In this document: positions 51,943 through 59,567 of the stretch, piece after piece | How positions within the stretch are numbered: position 1 is the stretch's first letter | Layout of the letters: the number at the start of each line of letters is the position of its first letter | From: JBFMAI01 sp040755725 | Lineage (GTDB): Bacteria; Planctomycetota; Phycisphaerae; UBA1845; Fen-1342 | DNA: 64,000 nucleotides | Direction: 5' to 3' | NCBI GenBank assembly: GCA_040755725.1 | Contig: JBFMAI010000037.1 | Coordinates: 4,802 to 68,801, forward strand | The notes under the pieces: model-generated | The model's input: only the letters and a program-made list of their open reading frames with translations | What the model was told of the DNA's origin: nothing | Database searches by the model: none | Position numbers and translations under genes: made by a program

Positions 51943-52011
51943 GCCTCCCTTCCTCTCAGGTCGCCACAGCGAGTCGCCTGAGGCGACCTGAGAGGGAGGG
52001 GGGTTGAGAGG
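51943..52011. repeat. Family E hairpin between etfA and acyl-CoA dehydrogenase
   Basis: CCTCCCTTCCTCTCAGGTCG pairs with CGACCTGAGAGGGAGG across GCCACAGCGAGTCGCCTGAG; a nested GTCGCC..GGCGAC hairpin is in the loop. The region from 51943 to 52008 is thus a strong extended stem-loop just before the ACAD start. Confidence 0.7.
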
Positions 52012-52016
52012 CAAAT

Positions 52017-53975
52017 ATGCCCAACTTCTTCCTGGACAACGACGACATCCGGTTCCTGTTCGAGCATCTGAACCTGGCCGAGATCGCGCGCGTACAGGAA
52101 CGTGATTTCGCCGACGCCGACGCCGGCGTCGATTACGCCCCGGCCGACGAGGCCGACGCGATCGACAACTACCGGCGTGTGCTCGACATCGTCGGCGACC
52201 TGGCGGGCAATACGATCGCCCCGCGGGCCGAGGAGATCGACCGCGAAGGCCACACCCTCAACGAGGACGGCACCGTCACGCTGCACCCGTTGGTCGCGGA
52301 CAACCTCCGCCGCCTCGCCCAGGCCGACCTGATGGGCTTCACGCTTCCGCGCAAGTACGGCGGCCTGAACTGCCCCAACTTGATCTACACGATGGCGATC
52401 GAGATGGTCAGCCGGGCCGACGCGTCGCTGATGAACATCTTCGGTCTCCAGGGCATCGCCGAGACGATCAATGCCTTCGCCGATGACGCGATCAAGGACG
52501 AGTACCTCCCGCGGTTTGCCCGCGGCGAGGTCACCGGCGCGATGGTCCTCACCGAGCCCGACGCCGGCAGCGACCTCCAGGCCGTCCGCCTCAGAGCGGT
52601 CGAAGAGAACGGGCAGTGGTACCTCCGCGGCGTCAAGCGGTTCATCACCAACGGCTGCGGCGAGGTGCTGCTCGTGCTGGCCCGCAGCGAGCCGGACGTC
52701 AGCGACGGCCGCGGGCTGAGCCTGTTTGTCACCGACCGCAACCCGCGCGTCCGTGTGCGGCACCTGGAGCACAAGCTCGGCATCCACGGCTCGCCGACCT
52801 GCGAGCTGGTGTTCGACGAGTGCCCCGCCCGGCTCATCGGCCAGCGGCAGCGCGGCCTGATCACCTACGTCATGGCCCTGATGAACGGCGCCCGCGTCGG
52901 TATCGCCGCCCAGTCGCTGGGTGTCGGCGAAGCCGCCTACCGGCTGGCCCGTACCTACGCGAACTCACGCAAGCAGTTCGGCGGGCCGATCGAGCGGCTG
53001 CCCGCGGTGGCCGAGATGATCACGGACATGAAAATCCACCTGGAGGCGGCGCGGGCGCTGACCTATGAAACCAGCCGCATTTGCGACCTGGAGAACAACA
53101 ACACCTGGGTGCTCGAAATGCAGGGTGGCACAGGCGTCCCGCCTGTGGCCGCGGATGAGCTGAAGGAGCGCAAGCAGCTTGCCAAGACGCTCAAGCGGCT
53201 CAACGGGATGTTGACGCCGATGGCGAAGTACTACGCCTCGGAAATGTGCGTGAAGCTCGCCGACACCTGCATCCAGGTTCTCGGCGGCTCCGGCTACATG
53301 CAGGATTACCCCGCCGAGCGGTATCTCCGCGACGCCCGCATCACGACCATCTACGAGGGCACGAGCCAGCTCCAGATCGTGGCGGCGGTGCGCGGCGTGT
53401 GCTCCGGGGCGTTTGAGAAGCGAATCCTCGAACTGGAAGAAATCAACTACGGCGACCCGCTGCTGGCCGAGCTCAAGGAGAAGCTCCGCGAGGGCCGTTC
53501 GCACGTGCTCAACGCGATCACGTTTGTGAAGGGGCAGGGGACCGACTACCTCGACCTGGCCGGCCGCAAGCTGGTCGATGCGGCGATTTCAGTCCTCGTC
53601 GGCCACCTCTTCCTGCAACAAGCCGCCGGCGTCACGCTCTCCGGCCCAAACGTTGCCAGCGCAACGAAGAGCGTCGGCGTCTCGCCGGCAACGGCGGCGG
53701 GCGCCGACTCCAGTAGCGCCGGATCTCCGAGTCCGGCGTCAGGCACCAGTACCACCGGCGTCAGCCCGGCGTCCGTAGCGGCCGGGCTCTGCACCGGCCG
53801 TCTGGACGCCGCCAGGCTGGCGGCCCTCCGCGACCGCAAGAAGCGCGTCGCCAAGCGCTTCATCGAAACGGAGCTGCCGAAGATCCGCCTCAACTGCGAG
53901 ATGGTCCAATCCGGCGACAAGACGCCGCTGGAGGAATACGCCCTCCTGGCTGGCCCCGTCCCGGCGAAAGAGTAG
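52017..53975 (+). CDS. Acyl-CoA dehydrogenase with two in-frame repeat insertions
   Basis: The 652-residue flavoenzyme would oxidise an acyl-CoA and pass electrons to the EtfBA encoded upstream. FAD/substrate motifs are VLTEPDAGSDLQAVRLR, RFITNGCGEVL, MNGARVGIAAQSLGVGEAAY and IQVLGGSGYMQDYPAERYLR; TTIYEGTSQLQ carries the usual catalytic Glu. The body (to about residue 535) matches the longer acyl-CoA dehydrogenase form. A perfect palindrome CACAGGCG-tcc-CGCCTGTG (53129-53147) adds GTGVPPV near residue 372, and about 50 residues (545-595, Ser/Ala/Gly-rich GVSPA type) come from several more repeats. All catalytic motifs are intact. ATG at 52017 follows the hairpin but lacks a strong ribosome-binding site. 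Confidence 0.93.
   Translation: MPNFFLDNDDIRFLFEHLNLAEIARVQERDFADADAGVDYAPADEADAIDNYRRVLDIVGDLAGNTIAPRAEEIDREGHTLNEDGTVTLHPLVADNLRRLAQADLMGFTLPRKYGGLNCPNLIYTMAIEMVSRADASLMNIFGLQGIAETINAFADDAIKDEYLPRFARGEVTGAMVLTEPDAGSDLQAVRLRAVEENGQWYLRGVKRFITNGCGEVLLVLARSEPDVSDGRGLSLFVTDRNPRVRVRHLEHKLGIHGSPTCELVFDECPARLIGQRQRGLITYVMALMNGARVGIAAQSLGVGEAAYRLARTYANSRKQFGGPIERLPAVAEMITDMKIHLEAARALTYETSRICDLENNNTWVLEMQGGTGVPPVAADELKERKQLAKTLKRLNGMLTPMAKYYASEMCVKLADTCIQVLGGSGYMQDYPAERYLRDARITTIYEGTSQLQIVAAVRGVCSGAFEKRILELEEINYGDPLLAELKEKLREGRSHVLNAITFVKGQGTDYLDLAGRKLVDAAISVLVGHLFLQQAAGVTLSGPNVASATKSVGVSPATAAGADSSSAGSPSPASGTSTTGVSPASVAAGLCTGRLDAARLAALRDRKKRVAKRFIETELPKIRLNCEMVQSGDKTPLEEYALLAGPVPAKE
53651..53808. 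repeat. Cluster of family F and B' repeats inside acyl-CoA dehydrogenase
   Basis: Within 160 bp are CGTTGC-cagc-GCAACG (53651-53666), a CGGCGtctCGCCG element near 53675, a second GGCGTCAGCCCGGCG element near 53757, and a B' copy GTAGCGGCCGGGCTCTGCAC (53775-53802). All are read through in frame. The stop potential of TAG in the B' copy is avoided by the reading frame. Confidence 0.75.
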
Positions 53976-54217
53976 CCGGGCATTCGAAGAGCGACCGACG
54001 CGCACCGGCTTGCCGGACCCTGCACGAGCGGTGAGCACTCCGGAACCCCCCTCTCTATCAGGGAGGGGGTTGGGGGAGCATCCGAATCGCCCGTGCGAAC
54101 CAGGGTGGCCTTCGTGCAAGGCTCGCGTGCGCGGTGCGAAGCACACCCGCCGGCGCTCGCCGCCGGTTGGTAGGGCAAAGCGCCGCCCTGGTGTTGGCCG
54201 GGCGGCCGGGCGGCCGG
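53976..54217. repeat. Convergent gap with family E hairpin
   Basis: The 242-bp gap between the ACAD and the STN gene contains CCCCCCTCTCTATCAGGGAG followed by GGGGTTGGGGGAG (54045-54085). Nothing else is supported. Confidence 0.6.
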
Positions 54218-55327
54218 CTACGGGGTCGGGCGGTCCGGCCCGGTCCGCAGCAGCTCGATGACTTGCGGCAGCCTGCGGGCGCGCAGGTCGCGGAACTCCG
54301 CCGGCAACTCGTCCTCGCGGATGAGAAAGTCGATGGTGGTGCCGTCGGTGCCGACCGGGACGCGCAGAATGGCGGCCACACGGGCCTCGCCGCCGGGCCG
54401 GACGGCCTCGTCCTTGCCGGCAGCCCCGACCACGATGCCGTCGTCCACCACCTCGTACCACAAGCCGGTACGACCGACGAGCAGCTCGAGGATTTGCCGC
54501 ACGGTCGTTTGCCGCTGGACCAGGTCCACATAACGTTCCCGCGCGGCGACACGTTGCAGCGCCCCCGGCTCAAAGTGGATCGTGATGTCGACTCGGCGGC
54601 CCAGGTCCAGCAGCAACTCATCCAGCGGCCGACGCCGGTAGTTCAGGTCCAGCGGGCGATCGAGCCGTTGCTGGATATCCTCGCTGCGGCCGTAGACGAC
54701 GATCGTGGAGCCGGACGGCACCCACAGCCACCCCAGGCCGGCGGTCGCGGCCTCGAGCTGGGCCAGGGCGGCCGCGGCGGGGGCGGCGGCCAGGGCCCGG
54801 TCGAACGCGGCCCGCGGATCGGGCGTCGGCGGCACACGGAACTCGACGGCCCGGCGCTCGGCGGGCAGCGCGCTCCAGGGCTGCGCGGCCAGATGTTGCA
54901 GCAGCGTCACTTCATCGAGCGTCAGGCGGCGACCCAGTCGGTCCAGCACCGGCCCCGGCTCGACGACGACGTCGTTGCCATCCACGCGCAGGCGCAGGCC
55001 GAGCCCGTCGAAGATGCGGCCCAGCGCCTGCCGCACCGACACGTTGTCCAGCGCCAGCGACAGCCGGGTCTGTTCGCCGTAAGGGAGCCATTCGACGGCA
55101 GCCTCGTCCAGGACGAAGTGCAAGCCGGTGAGCTTCTCCAATTCGAGCAACGCATCGCGGACGGGGCGCTCGGAGATTTCGACGCGCTGCGTGATGCGCT
55201 GGTCGAGGGCGGCCTCCACCAAATCGCGCAACCCTTGCGCGAAGACGGGCGGCACTGCCACCCCCCAATACAGCGCCAGCCCCGTGATAGCCTGAATCCA
55301 ACGCAGCCGGGCCTTCGCAGTTCGCAT
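54218..55327 (-). CDS. Secreted protein with two STN/secretin N0-like domains
   Basis: The 369-residue protein has a signal peptide (RWIQAITGLALYWGVAVPPV, then FAQ). Residues about 40-125 have the STN pattern (VEISERPVRDALLELEKLTG, LHFVLDEAAVEWLPYGEQTR and DNVSVRQALGRIFDGLGL); residues about 235-310 repeat it (LDLNYRRRPLDELLLDLGRR, QTTVRQILELLVGRTGLWYE). STN domains lie at the periplasmic N-terminus of TonB receptors and secretins. This is a free-standing double copy. It is the last gene of an operon with an anti-sigma-like protein (10 bp upstream) and an ECF sigma factor, so the layout resembles a FecI-FecR-like signalling set with the STN protein as the periplasmic sensor; the signal is unknown. 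Confidence 0.78.
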   Translation of the reverse strand: MRTAKARLRWIQAITGLALYWGVAVPPVFAQGLRDLVEAALDQRITQRVEISERPVRDALLELEKLTGLHFVLDEAAVEWLPYGEQTRLSLALDNVSVRQALGRIFDGLGLRLRVDGNDVVVEPGPVLDRLGRRLTLDEVTLLQHLAAQPWSALPAERRAVEFRVPPTPDPRAAFDRALAAAPAAAALAQLEAATAGLGWLWVPSGSTIVVYGRSEDIQQRLDRPLDLNYRRRPLDELLLDLGRRVDITIHFEPGALQRVAARERYVDLVQRQTTVRQILELLVGRTGLWYEVVDDGIVVGAAGKDEAVRPGGEARVAAILRVPVGTDGTTIDFLIREDELPAEFRDLRARRLPQVIELLRTGPDRPTP

Positions 55328-55337
55328 GTCATTCGCC

Positions 55338-56012
55338 TCAGAAGACGTCCGTCGTCCCGCGTGTCGGCGTGCTCGCCGCGAGCGGGTCTACCAGTATCAG
55401 ACACTCCGGCGGCGGCGAGGTGGGTTCGGCGACCGACAATCGCACCTCGACCGTCTCGCCGGCCACGGCCGGCGGCGGCAAGACGACCACCTGCACCAGT
55501 CCGCGCACCGGGGGTAGGGGGCCTGCGGTCGGGCGGAGCGCGAGCAGGACGGCCGCCGCGGCCGCCAGTCCGGCCGCCGCCGTGGCAAGCCATTGCTGGC
55601 GCCGGTGCCCACGGCGTCGCTCGCCGGATGCGCCGGTCACGGCCCGCACGATGCGGGCGTGCAGGCGCGGCCAGTCAATGCGGCGATCGACGTCCGCGAG
55701 CCCGGCCAGGACTGCGTCGAGGGCCGCGTTGCGCGCGTCGTCGGGCGCGGCGAACGTGGCCTGGTGTGGCACCGGCCACGGGCCGGCGCGCGTCGTCCGG
55801 GCCGCAATTCGACGGTGCAGCGCCGCCCAGTCGATTCCGCGGGGTGCCGGGAACCCACGGCGTAGCAGGGTGTCAAACCGCTCCCATTCCGTCAGCAGCG
55901 GCTTCAGCTCCGGGTCCGCGGCGAGGGCGGCGTCGAGGCGTGCGCGCAGTTCCGCCTCGTGCCGGGCGTCCAGCCACGCGCAAACGAGTTGTTCAAATGC
56001 CGCACCGTTCAC
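55338..56012 (-). CDS. Membrane anti-sigma-like (FecR-type position) protein
   Basis: The ~224-residue protein has a helical N-terminus (MNGAAFEQLVCAWLDARHEA from a GTG start), then about 100 cytosolic residues, one membrane helix (WLATAAAGLAAAAAVLLAL, about 145-165) and a periplasmic tail (PPPAVAGETVEVRLSVAEP). This is the architecture of a zinc-less anti-sigma factor, placed directly between the sigma factor and the STN gene. Residues around 75-85 (AGPWPVPHQ) correspond to a family B palindrome (55770-55788) inserted in frame. The sequence has no sure family match, so the role rests on position. A GTG at 56030 is an alternative start. Confidence 0.65.
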   Translation of the reverse strand: MNGAAFEQLVCAWLDARHEAELRARLDAALAADPELKPLLTEWERFDTLLRRGFPAPRGIDWAALHRRIAARTTRAGPWPVPHQATFAAPDDARNAALDAVLAGLADVDRRIDWPRLHARIVRAVTGASGERRRGHRRQQWLATAAAGLAAAAAVLLALRPTAGPLPPVRGLVQVVVLPPPAVAGETVEVRLSVAEPTSPPPECLILVDPLAASTPTRGTTDVF

Positions 56013-56049
56013 CGCATCACCGCCTGGCACCGCGCCACGTTCGGACCGC

Positions 56050-56646
56050 TCACAGGAACTCCGCCAAGTGGGCCTTCATTTTCTGTCGCGCCTGAAAGAC
56101 GTGCCATTTCACGGCCTCGACGCTGCAATTCAGGATGCGGGCCACGTCCTTCTGCGGCAACTGCTCGATGCTGAACAGCACCAACGCCGCCCGCTGCTGC
56201 GGCGGCAGGGTGGCCAGGCCGTCCTGAATGCGGGCTTCGAGTTCCGCCGCCGCCAGGCGTGCCCCCGGCCGGTGCTCCGATTGCGGCCCGTCCGACAGTA
56301 CCTCGTCCGGTCCCTGATCGTCGTTCCGCAGGCAGTCTTCGAAGGACAGCCGCGGTCGGCGGGACCGCCGGTAGTTCAGCGACAGGTTCGTGACGATCCG
56401 GAGCAACCATGAGCCAAACCGGTCGGGGGCTTCCAGCGCGGACAGGCCGCGGTAGGCCCGGACGAAGGCCTCCTGGCACACTTCCAAAGCGTCGTGCAGG
56501 TTGCCCAACAGGCGGTACGCCACGGACGTCGCTCGTCGCTGGTACCGCTCGATGAGCTGGTCGAACGCCTCGCGCCGCCCGTCCAGCGTCCCGCGTACGA
56601 GGTCGGCGTCGTCCGGCGGGCCGTGGGGCGAGCCCTGCGATTCCAC
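56050..56646 (-). CDS. ECF-type RNA polymerase sigma factor
   Basis: Region 2 spans about residues 14-90 (ADLVRGTLDGRREAFDQLIE, RRATSVAYRLLGNLHDALEV, CQEAFVRAYRGLSAL, then RFGSWLLRIVTNLSLNYRR). Region 4 at about 130-190 has ALATLPPQQRAALVLFSIEQ-type sequence and LPQKDVARILNCSVEAVKWH followed by VFQARQKMKAHL. GTG at 56646 is the best start, with AGGCAGGTGA just upstream; a longer version would begin at 56670 or 56739. The anti-sigma-like gene starts 37 bp below. It most likely directs transcription of the following operon and perhaps surface-protein genes, its target promoters being unknown. Confidence 0.9.
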   Translation of the reverse strand: MESQGSPHGPPDDADLVRGTLDGRREAFDQLIERYQRRATSVAYRLLGNLHDALEVCQEAFVRAYRGLSALEAPDRFGSWLLRIVTNLSLNYRRSRRPRLSFEDCLRNDDQGPDEVLSDGPQSEHRPGARLAAAELEARIQDGLATLPPQQRAALVLFSIEQLPQKDVARILNCSVEAVKWHVFQARQKMKAHLAEFL

Positions 56647-57027
56647 GTGTTCACCTGCCTTTGTGGACACCGCGACACGGCGATGGTTGGGCCGGCCGAG
56701 CGGGTCCACCGTCGATTCCGACAGTCCGGGCGAGGGCATTATTCTCGACGCGGCGGCCGTTGACGAGCGCGACGTGGGCCAGTGGCCACCCGGATCGGGA
56801 GCCGATGTCAGGCAACCAAGCCGGTCGCGGGCCGACCGCGGGTTCCCACGGAGTAGCGGGACGCACGGGGTTATGGGACAGCCTATTCAGACCTGATTAT
56901 CGCTGCGCTAGGATGGCGTTACTGAACCAGCTACAATGACGACTGAATAAGGGGGAGTTGTGCGCGGTGCCACGCGTTGGGGCACCGTTGGGATGGTAGT
57001 GGGGAAGCAAGCGTGGGGCGTCGGCTC
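56647..57027. other. Divergent intergenic region between sigma operon and sulfatase-like gene
   Basis: These 381 bp include the sigma gene's ribosome-binding site and a stretch at about 56930-56955 (ATGACGACTGAATAAGGGGG) that is less GC-rich. The sulfatase-like frame is open from 56977. No strong promoter was recognised. Confidence 0.4.
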
Positions 57028-58617
57028 ATGACGAATGCGGAGCCTCAGCCGCCCGGACAGGCTTTGAGGCCAGCGAGGCGTTACCGCGAACTGCCCCGCC
57101 CGGAGCCGGTCCTCCTGCTCTTGGCGCTGCTCGCCACGCTGGCCGCAAAGCTGCTGGTCGCGCGGCGCTATCACGGGGGTGACGTGCTCGCGGCGTGGTC
57201 GCGGGTGACCCTGGCCGACATCGCCTTCCTGGCCGGCGTCGCGACGCTTACCGCCGCGCTCTACGCCATTCGTCCCGCCAAGGTGCTCCAGCGACTGGGC
57301 GTGTTGCTGGGCCTGCTCGTGGCGGCCTGGGCCGCCCTGAACGCGGTGTGGGCCATGGCCACGGGCGTGCAGCTTCACCCCGGCGTCCTGCTGGTCGTAC
57401 TGCGTCACCCGGCCGAGTTCGGTCCCACCGTGCAGCCGCAGCTTCGAGCGCACCCGGTGGGGGCAATCGCCGGGGTGATCGCGGTCGTGGCCGTCGCGGC
57501 TTATGCGTTCATGCATCTGGTTCGCCCGCCGGAGCTGTGCTACACACGTCGGAAGCTCCTGACCGCGAGCGTGTGGGGCGCGCTCGTGGTCACGAACTTC
57601 ACCCTGTCTCACCATCTGCTGCCCTTGCCGGTCGTACCGTCTCTGGGACAGGTGCTGGGCTACAGCAGCCATTGGAATGCGCTGCGCGCCCTGGTAGCCG
57701 GTTCGGACCACTCGAATGGAAGCGGGGTGCAGACCCGACACTTGCCACGGGTTGGCGAGCGGGATGTGACGACACCGCCGCCCGGCCGGTTCCCGCCCAT
57801 CGTGATCGTGCTGCTGGAAAGCGTGTCTTACGCGGCAGCCGCCCTGGACGACGCGGCCCAAACGCCGATGCCGACGCTTCGACGGCTGGGTCTGGAGGGT
57901 GCCGATTTGATCCACACGCGGGTGCCGGTGTCGCAGACCGGCAAGGCGTTCTGGGCCGTGCTGATCGGCACGACCCCCGACGTGTCCGACGATTACGCCG
58001 AGGCGACCCTGGCCGATCAGCCGTACGAAGGCTTGCCGTCGCTATTGCGGCGAGTGGGCTATCGCAGCGCGTTTTTTCAGATGGCCAAGGGCGCCTTCGA
58101 GTGCGCGCCGGGCGCGATGCACAACTTCGGCTTCGACTGGGCGTGGTTCCGCGAGAACCTGGAAGACCCGTCGGCCGATCTCGGTTACCTCGCCGGAGAC
58201 GACTTCCGGATGTTGGACCCGGCCCTGGCGTGGGCCACCCAGGACGACCGGCCGTTCCTGTTGATGATGATCACATCCGTGGCGCACGATCCCTATGACG
58301 TGCCGGCGACCTTCGGTCCTCGCCTGGCCGACCGGGAGGCGGCGTATCTCCAGGCCGTCCGCTATACCGACGCCTTCCTGGCGGAGCTGTGCCGACGGCT
58401 CGACGGCCTCGCCCTACTCGATGAGACGCTGCTGTGTGTGTTGGGCGATCACGGGGAGAGCTTGCGGCCCGACGCGCAGCGGACGCGCTGGGTGCCGTAC
58501 GAGGAGGTGGTCCGTGTCCCGTGGGTGATTCGATGGCCGGGGCACGTGCCCGTCGGCCTGCCCCGCCGAATCGGATGCTGGCGCGGCACATCACATCGGT
58601 TGAACATCGCAGCTTGA
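57028..58617 (+). pseudogene. LTA synthase/sulfatase-like membrane protein, 3'-truncated
   Basis: The N-terminal half has five or so membrane helices (EPVLLLLALLATLAAKLLVA, VLQRLGVLLGLLVAAWAALN, AIAGVIAVVAVAAYAFMHL) and the C-terminal half is an alkaline-phosphatase superfamily domain: PPIVIVLLESVS with the metal/nucleophile region, then TQDDRPFLLMMITSVAHDPY and LLCVLGDHGESL (metal-binding DHG). LTA synthases and related sulfatases use this layout to transfer phosphoglycerol or cleave sulfate or phosphate esters. After VPWVIRWPGHVPVGLPRRI the sequence changes to GCWRGTSHRLNIAA and stops, so the last ~100 or more residues, normally HLDLTPTLLDLAG-like and beyond, are missing. The break coincides with the edge of the downstream low-GC island, so the gene is probably disrupted. 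Confidence 0.75.
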
Positions 58618-58630
58618 TCATTGCTCTTCT
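58570..58630. other. Putative left boundary of acquired island
   Basis: Homology of the plus-strand sulfatase-like gene ends near 58569, and the minus-strand coiled-coil gene ends at 58630. Base composition falls and codon choice changes from here rightwards. No integrase gene, tRNA or clear direct repeat was seen at the junction; the right boundary lies outside the window. Confidence 0.55.
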
Positions 58631-59559
58631 CACGAGGGCCAGATCCGCCGAAAGGCCGCGACCAACCCGTCCCAGTACGCAGGCCACCGTGCTCCATCCG
58701 CCGCCACCCACACGGCTGTCACGCCGAGGACCAGCAGCAGAAGCAACCAGACCAAGAGTCGCACGCGTCCGATTCGCTTACGGAGTCTCGTGATCTCGGC
58801 TTTTTGCTGCTCCAACTGCTGCTGACTCGCCTTGCTGCTGTCGTCGATAGCCGTGTGCATCGACTTGGTCACCTCTGCTATCTGCTTTTCAAGGTTGCTG
58901 CCGAACTCCGTCAACCGATATGACACCTGTGCCTGAGCAGCCTGGACTGTCTCCTTCATCTTGGCGACACGCTGCTCGAATGCCGACAGCCGACCTAGCA
59001 AGTCCGACCGCGTGGTTTCTGCTCGGGCTCGCGCCTCCTCCGATACCCTGCTTACCTCAGCTTCAAGGCCGTCCACCGCGGGTTTCAAGTTGTCAAACGT
59101 GATCTTGGTACGCTCGTATGCTGTGGCCACCTTTTCCAGGTCGGCGTGGTGCTGATCCCGAAATGCCTCCAACGCCTTTTCCTGGCCAAGCCGCCACGCC
59201 TCGTTGTCCTTCGTGGTCTTCACCTGCATCTTGCCGAGTGCAACCTTGGTCTCATCAATGAGCTTGGTCAGCTTGCTCTCGATTCGCGTTCCTGTTGTGA
59301 AGAAGTCGGCTAGAGTTGATTCGCTTTCTTGGCGAAACTCCTTCAGGGTTTTTTCGAACCCATCAGCCAACTGCTGGGTTTTCGCCAAGCCCCCCTCGGC
59401 ATCTTTGAGCCGCTGCTCGACGCTCGACGTGAGGGTCGTCAGGGAGTCGCGGATGCCACGCAGCTTGGTGATCAGAGCGGCGAGTTCTTTCTGGTCCGAC
59501 TCCATCAGTTGAAGCCGACGGCGAGCTTCATCCAAGTCCAAAATGCTCTTTGATGTCAT
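58630..59559 (-). CDS. Coiled-coil protein with C-terminal membrane anchor
   Basis: The 309-residue protein is almost entirely charged and helical up to residue 265, with heptad-like stretches (LQLMESDQKELAALITKLRG, SLTTLTSSVEQRLKDAEGGL, TRIESKLTKLIDETKVALGK, RLSAFEQRVAKMKETVQAAQ), then one strongly hydrophobic helix (RVRLLVWLLLLLVLGVTAVW, about 266-286) and a short Trp-rich tail. This is a tail-anchored, cytoplasm-facing topology. No known domain was recognised. It begins 8 nt after the helicase stop (ATG 59559, with TGAGGT as ribosome-binding site; GTG at 59571 overlaps the stop), so the two are translationally coupled and likely act together. Lower GC than the main chromosome supports transfer. 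Confidence 0.82.
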   Translation of the reverse strand: MTSKSILDLDEARRRLQLMESDQKELAALITKLRGIRDSLTTLTSSVEQRLKDAEGGLAKTQQLADGFEKTLKEFRQESESTLADFFTTGTRIESKLTKLIDETKVALGKMQVKTTKDNEAWRLGQEKALEAFRDQHHADLEKVATAYERTKITFDNLKPAVDGLEAEVSRVSEEARARAETTRSDLLGRLSAFEQRVAKMKETVQAAQAQVSYRLTEFGSNLEKQIAEVTKSMHTAIDDSSKASQQQLEQQKAEITRLRKRIGRVRLLVWLLLLLVLGVTAVWVAADGARWPAYWDGLVAAFRRIWPS

Positions 59560-59567
59560 AGGCGACC

